Assembly: GCF_030053415.1 (NCBI RefSeq)
Contig: NZ_JASGBJ010000001.1
Location: 1,388,394 to 1,452,393 of the forward strand
Reading direction: 5' to 3'
DNA: 64,000 bases
Origin: Marinobacter sp. CHS3-4
GTDB taxonomy: Bacteria > Pseudomonadota > Gammaproteobacteria > Pseudomonadales > Oleiphilaceae
Below are positions 57,547 through 64,000 of the stretch, one piece after another; position 1 is the first letter of the stretch; the number at the start of each line of letters is the position of its first letter. A program made the position numbers and the translations under genes. The notes below the pieces were generated by a model. It searched no databases and was not told the DNA's origin. It was given only the letters and a program-made list of their open reading frames with translations.

Positions 57547-59082
57547 CTATACCAGCCTCTTACGCTCGTTGGACGGTGGTATATGCATCGCTTCGCGATA
57601 TTTGGCCACGGTCCGGCGGGCCACTTTGATACCCTGTTCTCCTAGCATGGCTGCAATTTTGCTATCGCTCAACGGCTTTTTCGGAGTTTCGGTCGAAATC
57701 AGTTTCTTGATCATCGCCCGAATAGCCGTTGAGGAGCATTCACCGCCTTCATCCGTGCTGACATGGCTTGAGAAGAAGTATTTCAGCTCAAATATGCCAC
57801 GCGGCGTATGCATGTATTTCTGCGTGGTGACCCTGGATATGGTCGACTCGTGCATTTCTACAGCCTGTGCAATATCCGACAGAATCAGGGGTTTCATGGC
57901 TTCCTCGCCATGATCCAGAAATCCCTGCTGGTGCTCAACAATGCGCGTTGCCACCTTGAGCAGGGTTTCATTTCGGCTCTGCAGGCTCTTGATAAACCAT
58001 TTGGCCTCCTGCAGTTGATCCCGCAAATAGGTATTGTCTGCGCTGCTGTCTGCACGCTTTATAAGTGAAGCATAGCTGGCATTCACGCGAATGCGCGGCG
58101 CAATTTCAGGGTTCAGTTCTACGCGCCAGCGTTCTTGGTGCTTTCGCACAATGACATCAGGAATGACGTAATCGGGCTCAGCCTGGTCAATGGAATCGCC
58201 GGGCCGGGGATTCAGCGCAGTGATCAGCGCAAGCACTTCCCTTAACTGGTCTTCCTTGAGTCGGCTGCGACGCAGGAGTTGGGCGTAGTCACGGTTACCC
58301 AGCAAATTGATGTAGTGGGTAATGACCAGTCTTGCCTGGGCCAGCCAGGGAGTTTCTGGCGGCAACTGGTTCAACTGGATCAGCAGGCATTCCTGTAGGT
58401 CCCGGGCGAATACGCCGGGCGGATCGAAATGTTGCAGCCGGTGGAGTACGGCCTCAACTTCATCCAGTTCCAGCGGATCCTCGTCGGCGTCATCCAGCAT
58501 GCCGGAGTGAATTTCCTCGAGCGGCGACGTCAGATACCCGCTATTGTCCACCGCATCCAGCAGGGAATGGGCGATGGCCTGATCGCGTTCACTCAGCGGT
58601 GTCAGATTCAACTGCCATTCCAGATGGTCGTGCAGGGTTTCGGTCGGGGAGTTACGGGTTTCGAAATCGTGGTCGCTTTCGTCGTCGTTGCGTGGGCTCG
58701 AGCTAGGTGCAGACTGATAGATGTCATCCCAGGCTGTGTCGACGGGCAGATCGTCCGGGATGCTGTCAGAGGACGTTTCTGTTTCAGTCGACCAGTCCGG
58801 GCCGTTTTCGGACTCATCCCAGTCGGGCGTTGATTCTGCCTCCGCCGCGTTGGCGGCTTCGTCGTCGCTGCCTGTTGAATCGTCAACGGGATCCTTGATG
58901 TCTTCGCTTTCCGCGTTGGTTTCCTCGTCTTCCGAGGTTTCCAGCATGGGGTTGGATTCCAGCGCCTGCTGGATTTCCTGCTGAAGGTCAAGCGTCGAGA
59001 GCTGCAGGAGCCTGATAGCCTGTTGCAGCTGGGGGGTCATGGTCAGGCTTTGACCCAGCTTTAACTGTAATGAGGCTTTCAT
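57547..59082 (-). CDS. rpoN: RNA polymerase sigma-54 factor RpoN
   Basis: 511-residue sigma-54. Region I is [20 protein letters not shown] then [17 protein letters not shown], which contacts enhancer-binding ATPases. Region II (about 55-140) is long and very acidic. Region III has the core-binding part, the HTH and the RpoN box [10 protein letters not shown] before [16 protein letters not shown] 59082 matches the Pseudomonas start; ATG 59088 is also in frame. Confidence 0.97.
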   Translation of the reverse strand: MKASLQLKLGQSLTMTPQLQQAIRLLQLSTLDLQQEIQQALESNPMLETSEDEETNAESEDIKDPVDDSTGSDDEAANAAEAESTPDWDESENGPDWSTETETSSDSIPDDLPVDTAWDDIYQSAPSSSPRNDDESDHDFETRNSPTETLHDHLEWQLNLTPLSERDQAIAHSLLDAVDNSGYLTSPLEEIHSGMLDDADEDPLELDEVEAVLHRLQHFDPPGVFARDLQECLLIQLNQLPPETPWLAQARLVITHYINLLGNRDYAQLLRRSRLKEDQLREVLALITALNPRPGDSIDQAEPDYVIPDVIVRKHQERWRVELNPEIAPRIRVNASYASLIKRADSSADNTYLRDQLQEAKWFIKSLQSRNETLLKVATRIVEHQQGFLDHGEEAMKPLILSDIAQAVEMHESTISRVTTQKYMHTPRGIFELKYFFSSHVSTDEGGECSSTAIRAMIKKLISTETPKKPLSDSKIAAMLGEQGIKVARRTVAKYREAMHIPPSNERKRLV

Positions 59083-59247
59083 AACCATGATTCAGGATCC
59101 GTCACTGAGTCTCTCGTGTACAAATCGTTGACAAAAAATCTATGTATGCTAGCAACTTGCCTCACCAAGCAAGTTCTTTGCCGAGTGTACTTGCTTGTGA
59201 TTGGCAAAACAATCAGGCCACCACGGTATGGCGTCGCGTGATGCGCT
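59083..59247. other. Intergenic region between lptB and rpoN
   Basis: 165 bp without a gene. It contains a 7-bp inverted repeat AACTTGC (59154-59160) / GCAAGTT (59169-59175) and a nearby third CTTGC copy. There is no T run, so no intrinsic terminator is visible, and rpoN may be read partly from the lpt operon and partly from a promoter here that I cannot place with confidence. Confidence 0.4.
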
Positions 59248-59973
59248 TCAGAGCCTGAATTCATTGCCAAGATACACCTCTTTGACCTGCTGATTGGCCA
59301 GGATCTGATCGGCGTTGCCCGAGGCAATGATGTGGCCTCCGCTTACGATGTAAGCGTTCTCGCAGATATCCAGGGTTTCCCGCACGTTGTGATCGGTGAT
59401 CAGAACGCCAATGCCTTTATCCCGCAGGTGGCGAACGATCTGCTTGATGTCGCTGACTGAAATCGGGTCAACCCCCGCGAAGGGCTCGTCCAGCAGAATA
59501 AACGCGGGCTCCATGGCCAGCGCACGGGCAATTTCGACTCTTCTGCGTTCGCCGCCTGACAGAGCCATGCCAACGCTGTCTCGAATGTGGGTGATGTGGA
59601 ATTCGTTCAGTAGTTCTTCCGCTTTGGCTTCACGCTCGTCCCGTTTGAGTTCTTTGCGGGTTTCCAGAATCGCCAGGATATTGTCACGCACGGTTAACTT
59701 GCGGAAAACAGACGCTTCCTGAGGCAGATAACCAATGCCTTGTCTGGCCCGACCGTGCATGGGTAATGGGGTGATGTCCTTGCTGTCGATGGTTACCCGG
59801 CCGTTATCCGCGGGAACCAGGCCCACAATCATGTAGAAGCAGGTGGTTTTACCCGCACCATTAGGGCCCAGCAGGCCCACAATCTGGCCACTGCGGATTT
59901 CCAGAGAGACGTCGATGACGACTTTTTTCTGCTTGTAACTTTTGGCCAGCTTACTGGCTCTCAGAACTGCCAT
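59248..59973 (-). CDS. lptB: LPS export ABC transporter ATPase LptB
   Basis: 241-residue ATPase that drives LPS extraction by LptFG. Walker [17 protein letters not shown] (about 36 onwards), signature [16 protein letters not shown], Walker [16 protein letters not shown] and the switch His ([13 protein letters not shown]) are complete. Start is ATG 59973 ([13 protein letters not shown]). It overlaps the end of lptA by 23 bp. Confidence 0.97.
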   Translation of the reverse strand: MAVLRASKLAKSYKQKKVVIDVSLEIRSGQIVGLLGPNGAGKTTCFYMIVGLVPADNGRVTIDSKDITPLPMHGRARQGIGYLPQEASVFRKLTVRDNILAILETRKELKRDEREAKAEELLNEFHITHIRDSVGMALSGGERRRVEIARALAMEPAFILLDEPFAGVDPISVSDIKQIVRHLRDKGIGVLITDHNVRETLDICENAYIVSGGHIIASGNADQILANQQVKEVYLGNEFRL

Positions 59974-60550
59974 CGGTTGCCTGTCCGTCAGATGTGCTGT
60001 TAGTGCTTTCGGTACTGCGACCACTGCGCGGCTGAATTACCATTTCGACCCGTCCGCTGCCGTCAGCCTGATCGGGGGATCCTTCTGCAGTGACTACCCG
60101 CTGGACGCTATCATAATGAATCACATCACCGCGAAACAGATTGCCATCCTGTTCGATGACGGCATCGCGTTCAAAGGTAACGCGGTTATCTTCGGCGGAC
60201 CAGGTGATGGAGTGGGCCTGGGCGTTCGTCTCACCCGCTCCCTTCACGGCCGGCTGTCGGTATCGGGCGGGCTGGCCCGTCGCTTCGATTCGGCTGACGC
60301 CCTCCGGGCTGCGGTGCAGTTCAACCCGGTCGGCAGTCAGTTTGCTGTTTCCCTGGCTCATTTCTACAGCGCCGGTATAGGTTGCAATACCTTTGCTGTC
60401 GTCCAGGCGAGCGTTATCCGCATTGACGCGAATCGGGGTGTTGGAATCCAGATCAAAGGCCTGGGCTGGTGCCGATAGCAGGGCCATCGTCAGGGCCAAA
60501 CCAGCAATGGCACGCGGTGAATTCCGTAAACCGTTACTTGCCGATTTCAT
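59951..60550 (-). CDS. lptA: LPS transport periplasmic protein LptA
   Basis: 199-residue periplasmic bridge protein. A signal peptide ends in LLSAPAQA (about residue 31), followed by an OstA-like jellyroll domain ([38 protein letters not shown]). The Ser/Thr-rich C-terminal tail ([20 protein letters not shown]) is longer than in E. coli and is forced to overlap lptB. It overlaps lptC by 17 bp, so lptC-lptA-lptB are tightly coupled. Confidence 0.94.
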   Translation of the reverse strand: MKSASNGLRNSPRAIAGLALTMALLSAPAQAFDLDSNTPIRVNADNARLDDSKGIATYTGAVEMSQGNSKLTADRVELHRSPEGVSRIEATGQPARYRQPAVKGAGETNAQAHSITWSAEDNRVTFERDAVIEQDGNLFRGDVIHYDSVQRVVTAEGSPDQADGSGRVEMVIQPRSGRSTESTNSTSDGQATDGSSESQ

Positions 60551-61124
60551 AACGTCCTTCCACCTCGGCGTTGAGTTCGAGTATGCGATCGTCGATCCAC
60601 GCTTTCATGCCAGTCGACCTGGTCACTCCCAATGGATCCTCGATGGTAACTGGTTTGTCCGTATAAATCGTTCGGTCACTATTATTCAGGGTAAGTGCCT
60701 CTGTTGAAAGAGACAGGGGGGCGCTGTCGTCGGCCAGGCGAATAATCCGTACATTGCCAGACAGTTCCATCAGCTCCTGGGCCTGTTTCAACTGCCCCTG
60801 GTCCGCTTCTGCTTTCCAGCTGGCTTCTCCTGCCTTGCCGAAAAGGGTCGCCCTGGGGGATTGCATTCGCGTTAGCTGATCAGACTCGAACTGTTCTACT
60901 CGCTGGCTCTCGATTCTGTTCGTTAAGTGGCCGGTTTCATCGAAGGACAGGAACTGGCCGCCTACGACAAAGGCGTCTGGTTCCGCTTCGCCTCTGAGGG
61001 CGGCAGCGTCCGACGGCTCGGCGGTTTCATCGCTCTGCCAAAGTACCGCGACCAGGGCAATTACTGTGATGGCCAAAGCGAGGTTGCGAAGCCTGGGATT
61101 GCGGGTCAGGAAGTCCGGGTTCAT
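60534..61124 (-). CDS. lptC: LPS export protein LptC
   Basis: 196-residue bitopic inner-membrane protein that passes LPS from LptBFG to LptA. One N-terminal helix (about 13-28, NLALAITVIALVAVLWQSD) anchors a periplasmic jellyroll (MELSGNVRII; SLSTEALTLNNSDRTIYTDK; GMKAWIDDRILELNAEVEGR). It overlaps kdsC by 4 bp and lptA by 17 bp. Confidence 0.92.
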   Translation of the reverse strand: MNPDFLTRNPRLRNLALAITVIALVAVLWQSDETAEPSDAAALRGEAEPDAFVVGGQFLSFDETGHLTNRIESQRVEQFESDQLTRMQSPRATLFGKAGEASWKAEADQGQLKQAQELMELSGNVRIIRLADDSAPLSLSTEALTLNNSDRTIYTDKPVTIEDPLGVTRSTGMKAWIDDRILELNAEVEGRYEIGK

Positions 61125-61681
61125 GCATCGGGCTCCCGATAGGGAGCGAGAGTTTCCTCCAGCTGATCGCGGGCGAACAGCAGCAGATCGCAGAGCTCCC
61201 TGACCGCTCCCTGTCCGCCTGCCGTTTGGAGGCAGAAGTCAGCGGACTCGCGCACAGCCCAGTGGCCGTTTGGCACAGTGACGCCAAGGCCGGCATGTAG
61301 GATAGCGGGAAGATCTGGCAGATCGTCCCCCAAATACGCAATGGCGGCCGCCTCAATACCCAGAGTGTCGCTTAATTCGTCCAGCGCTACCTTTTTGTCC
61401 TCGCGACCCTGTATCAGGTTATCAATGCCCAGATCGCTCATACGTTTTTCGGTGAGCGGCGAACGACGCCCGGTGATAACGGCAACCTGGATGCCGGCAG
61501 CCATTGCCTGTTTCATGCCCAGGCCGTCGAGAATGTTAAAGCCTTTCATTTCGTCGCCGCTGGCGGTGAAGTACAGCTTGCCGTCGGTCATTATTCCATC
61601 CACGTCCAGTGCCAAAAGCCGGATGGTGGCGGCTTTTTCAATCACGGCCTCAGGCCATGTCGGGCGGAGCGACGATTTCAT
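61121..61681 (-). CDS. kdsC: KDO-8-phosphate phosphatase KdsC
   Basis: 186-residue HAD phosphatase releasing KDO from KDO-8-phosphate for LPS inner core. HAD motif I is LLALDVDGIMTDGKLYF, motif II VAVITGRRSP and motif IV AIAYLGDDLPDLPAI, all intact. It overlaps both kdsD (1 bp) and lptC (4 bp), so kdsD-kdsC-lptCAB behaves as one unit. Confidence 0.96.
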   Translation of the reverse strand: MKSSLRPTWPEAVIEKAATIRLLALDVDGIMTDGKLYFTASGDEMKGFNILDGLGMKQAMAAGIQVAVITGRRSPLTEKRMSDLGIDNLIQGREDKKVALDELSDTLGIEAAAIAYLGDDLPDLPAILHAGLGVTVPNGHWAVRESADFCLQTAGGQGAVRELCDLLLFARDQLEETLAPYREPDA

Positions 61682-62661
61682 CAGATGACTCCGGCTCTGA
61701 GTAGGTCGTGCATATTGATGGCACCGGTCAGAACACCGTCGCGGTTGATCACGGGCAGGGCGTTTATTTTCATTTCATCCATCACTTTCAGGGCTTCTGC
61801 AGCCAACTGGTCCTCGTGGATTACTTGCCCGTTCCGGGTCATCACTTCGCTGATGGCGGTCGCATGTACATCAATGGATCGGTCAAGGGTTCTGCGCAGG
61901 TCGCCGTCGGTAAATACACCGCACAGCTCATCATTGGTATTCACGACGGTCGTCATACCGAGCCCCTTTCGGGAGATCTCGATCAGGGCGCCGCTCAACA
62001 GCGTGTCTTCCTGAACTTTGGGTATTTGTTCACCGGCATGCATGATGTCGGACACCCGAAGCAGAAGCCTGCGGCCAAGGCTGCCGCCGGGATGGGACAT
62101 GGCGAAGTCTTCGGCGCTGAAGCCCCTTGCTTCCAGCAGGGCAACTGCCAGCGCATCTCCCATAACCAGAGTGGCCGTTGTGCTGGAAGTGGGTGCGAGC
62201 CCCAGCGGGCATGCTTCCTCAGCTACGCTGATGTCCAGGTTGGCGACTGCTTCTTTGGCCAGCGTGGAATTGCCATTGCCGGTCATGCTGATCAGTGGAG
62301 CGCCCATGCGCTTGAACAGCGGTAAAATCGTGAGTACTTCGCTGGTGTTGCCACTGTTGGATATGGCCAGAACCACGTCCTGGCCTGTAATCATCCCCAG
62401 GTCCCCGTGGCTGGCCTCGCCCGGATGCACGAAAAAAGAGGGAGTGCCCGTACTGGCCAGGGTCGCCGCTATTTTGTTGCCGATGTGACCGGACTTGCCC
62501 ATACCGGTCACAACAACCCGTCCCTTACAGGCCATGATAACCTCACAGGCTTTCACAAAGCTGTCATCAATGCGGTCAAGGAGTGCATCGATGGCGTTCC
62601 GCTCTATGTTGATGGCTCTGAGGGCGGACTCACGGAAAGTCGGGGTTGATTCGCTGTTCAT
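61681..62661 (-). CDS. kdsD: Arabinose-5-phosphate isomerase KdsD
   Basis: 326-residue enzyme converting ribulose-5-phosphate to arabinose-5-phosphate, the KDO precursor. A SIS domain (GRVVVTGMGKSGHIGNKIAA; FVHPGEASHGDLGM; ISNSGNTSEVL) is followed by two CBS domains from about residue 205 (VSDIMHAGEQIPKV; AINMHDLLRAGVI). It is the first gene of the LPS/RpoN block and is divergent from mlaF. Confidence 0.96.
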   Translation of the reverse strand: MNSESTPTFRESALRAINIERNAIDALLDRIDDSFVKACEVIMACKGRVVVTGMGKSGHIGNKIAATLASTGTPSFFVHPGEASHGDLGMITGQDVVLAISNSGNTSEVLTILPLFKRMGAPLISMTGNGNSTLAKEAVANLDISVAEEACPLGLAPTSSTTATLVMGDALAVALLEARGFSAEDFAMSHPGGSLGRRLLLRVSDIMHAGEQIPKVQEDTLLSGALIEISRKGLGMTTVVNTNDELCGVFTDGDLRRTLDRSIDVHATAISEVMTRNGQVIHEDQLAAEALKVMDEMKINALPVINRDGVLTGAINMHDLLRAGVI

Positions 62662-62787
62662 TCGGCTTCCAGTTCCCGGATTGGCGTTTGGTTTTGGTTT
62701 GGCCAGAGTATATCACTTCCGTCCAGGCTGAGAGGTCGCATTGACATCCGTTCATAATGTCGCGGACCGATTGAGGTTCCAATCAGC

Positions 62788-62816
62788 TTGGCATACTGTA
62801 GCGCTCTGAATATTGA
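62788..62816 (+). promoter_or_regulatory. Putative mlaF promoter
   Basis: TTGGCA (62788-62793) and TATTGA (62811-62816) are exactly 17 bp apart, upstream of mlaF. The predicted transcript start would leave only about 7 bases before the ATG at 62830, and no ribosome binding site is seen. Either the mRNA is nearly leaderless or this is not the main promoter. Confidence 0.35.
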
Positions 62817-62829
62817 TTCGGATACAGGC

Positions 62830-63663
62830 ATGAGCGTGGCAAAAGATCCCTATATTGAATTAAGAGACGTGGTTTTCTCCCGTGGAGAACGACGTATCTT
62901 TGATGGTCTCAGTCTGCAGATTCCGAAAGGAAAAGTTACCGCGATCATGGGGCCCAGCGGCACCGGAAAGACCACGTTGTTGAGACTGATTGGTGGTCAA
63001 CTGAAACCTGAGGCCGGTACAGTGATGGTCGCAGGCGAGTCGGTGCCCGACCTTGGCCGGAAAGCGCTCTACCGCCTTCGGGAAAAGATGGGCATGCTGT
63101 TCCAGAGCGGGGCCTTGTTCACCGATTTGAGCGTCTTTGAAAACGTCGCTTTCCCGATTCGGGTTCATACCCGGTTGCCGGACGACATGATTCGAGACAT
63201 TGTATTGATGAAGCTGGAAGCGGTCGGGCTGCGGGGCGCCAGGGATCTCATGCCGGCACAGCTGTCCGGTGGTATGACCCGTCGCGCGGCACTGGCGCGC
63301 AGCATCGCCCTGGATCCGGAATTAATCATGTACGACGAGCCATTCGCTGGCCAGGATCCCATTGCCATGGGCGTTGTTGTGAAGCTGATTCGTGATCTCA
63401 ATGCGTCGATGGGGCTGACCAGCGTACTGGTATCCCACGACGTTCCCGAGTCCCTGAGCATTTGCCACTACGCCTGCATCGTCTCCGGTGGTCGTATCAT
63501 TGGCGATGGCACGCCGGAAGAGCTCCAGAATCATCCCTCCGACGAAGTGCAGCAGTTTCTGAAGGGGCGTCCTGATGGCCCCGTACCTTTCCATTTTCCA
63601 TCTGTTGATGCCGCAGCGGATTGGGGGATTGCTGGCCCCGGCCAGTACGGGGATGGTCAATGA
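62830..63663 (+). CDS. mlaF: Phospholipid transport ABC ATPase MlaF
   Basis: 277-residue ATPase of the Mla system, which moves phospholipids between outer and inner membranes to keep outer-membrane asymmetry. Walker A IMGPSGTGKTTLLRLIGG (about 40), signature AQLSGGMTRRAALARSIAL, Walker B LIMYDEPFAGQDPIAMG and LVSHDVPESLSI are complete. Start is ATG 62830 (MSVAKDPYIELRDVVFSRG). Its stop overlaps the mlaE ATG by 4 bp. Confidence 0.96.
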   Translation: MSVAKDPYIELRDVVFSRGERRIFDGLSLQIPKGKVTAIMGPSGTGKTTLLRLIGGQLKPEAGTVMVAGESVPDLGRKALYRLREKMGMLFQSGALFTDLSVFENVAFPIRVHTRLPDDMIRDIVLMKLEAVGLRGARDLMPAQLSGGMTRRAALARSIALDPELIMYDEPFAGQDPIAMGVVVKLIRDLNASMGLTSVLVSHDVPESLSICHYACIVSGGRIIGDGTPEELQNHPSDEVQQFLKGRPDGPVPFHFPSVDAAADWGIAGPGQYGDGQ

Positions 63664-64000
63664 TTAATAGAATAGTGGTTTTCGGCCGGCACGGGCGCGA
63701 AATGATTGAATCCGTCGGGCGCGCGGGTCAATTCCTTTTTGGCGCACTGGCGGGCGTGCCTGATCCGCGCGTTGGCTTCCCGTTGCTGGTCAGGCAGATC
63801 TACTCTGTGGGTGTGTTGTCTCTGGCCATCATTGTGGTTTCCGGGCTGTTTATCGGGATGGTGCTTGGCCTTCAGGGCTACACAATACTCAGTGACTACG
63901 GCTCGGAAGCGGCCATTGGTCAGATGATTGCCCTAACGCTGGTTCGTGAACTTGGGCCTGTAGTAACGGCGTTGTTGTTTGCGGGTAGGGCCGGTTCAGC
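63660..64000 (+). CDS. mlaE: Phospholipid transport permease MlaE (cut by window end)
   Basis: The frame opens at ATG 63660, overlapping the mlaF stop, and stays open to the last base (113 codons). The translation begins MINRIVVFGRHGREMIESVG and contains RQIYSVGVLSLAIIVVSGLF, MVLGLQGYTI and ALTLVRELGPVVTALLFAGR. These are MlaE/YrbE permease signatures, the last being the conserved RELGPV block. The remaining half of the protein, and presumably mlaD and the rest of the operon, lie outside the window. Confidence 0.95.
   Translation, partial: MINRIVVFGRHGREMIESVGRAGQFLFGALAGVPDPRVGFPLLVRQIYSVGVLSLAIIVVSGLFIGMVLGLQGYTILSDYGSEAAIGQMIALTLVRELGPVVTALLFAGRAGS

Noticed and set aside
59154..59175. AACTTGC/GCAAGTT hairpin as an lptB-rpoN terminator
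   Set aside because: The stem is only 7 bp and has no T tract in either direction.

Overview
This window looks like chromosomal core sequence from a marine gammaproteobacterium close to Marinobacter/Pseudomonas. That is inferred from gene content and order (hfq-hflX-hflKC-hisZ-purA; bioBFHCD next to two acyl-CoA dehydrogenases; gatBAC/mreBCD/maf/rng/yhdP; kdsD-kdsC-lptCAB-rpoN-hpf-ptsN-rapZ-npr facing mlaFE) and from protein-level resemblance, not from a database search. Coding density is high. I recognised no rRNA, tRNA, CRISPR, IS element, prophage or integrated plasmid.

Layout. 1-6.6 kb (+): tail of miaA, then hfq, hflX, hflK, hflC, hisZ, purA. 6.6-10.3 kb (-): cmoB and cmoA (tRNA wobble uridine), srkA, and two uncharacterised membrane-anchored proteins. 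10.4-11.5 kb (+): an FAD oxidoreductase. 11.5-12.2 kb (-): comF. 12.3-16.9 kb (+): the biotin operon bioB-F-H-C-D, behind a promoter with a BirA-like operator inside comF. 16.9-21.9 kb (+): two small flagellar/SprA-like genes and two tandem acyl-CoA dehydrogenases, the first with a PsrA-like operator. 22-27.3 kb (-): a divergent endonuclease I behind a Fur-like box, a coiled-coil protein, then leuS-lptE-holA. 27.4 kb (+): DUF1451 protein. 28.1-33.4 kb (-): miaB-ybeZ-ybeY-corC-lnt. 33.5 kb (+): trmH. 34.5-38.7 kb (-): yejK, cysDN, a PilZ protein. 38.9 kb (+): rimO. 40.6-43.8 kb (-): gatCAB. 44.2-53.4 kb (+): mreBCD-maf-rng-yhdP-nit. 53.4-62.7 kb (-): the LPS-transport/sigma-54/PTS-Ntr block. 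62.8 kb to the end (+): mlaF and a cut mlaE.

The genes serve RNA modification and stability, envelope assembly (Lnt, LptABCE, KdsCD, Mla, Mre, YhdP), cofactor and sulfur supply (biotin, sulfate activation), fatty-acid oxidation and global regulation (Hfq, RpoN, PTS-Ntr).

The least expected content lies between genes. Family B is a 100-110 bp palindromic element with three copies (40249-40356, 40447-40556, 43929-44028). Its long outer stem differs between copies but stays self-complementary. Its core always holds two small hairpins with CANGGANG apices plus two further GGA triplets; the second hairpin always matches the CsrA/RsmE consensus ACANGGANGU, with differences only at the N positions. 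Family A is a second structured repeat (28027-28109, 34337-34415) with variable outer arms and a near-invariant loop; both copies sit between convergent genes. Other points: CysN carries a decayed APS-kinase domain, mreC has no canonical start codon in its expected position, and the endonuclease I homologue lacks the usual WEH catalytic motif.
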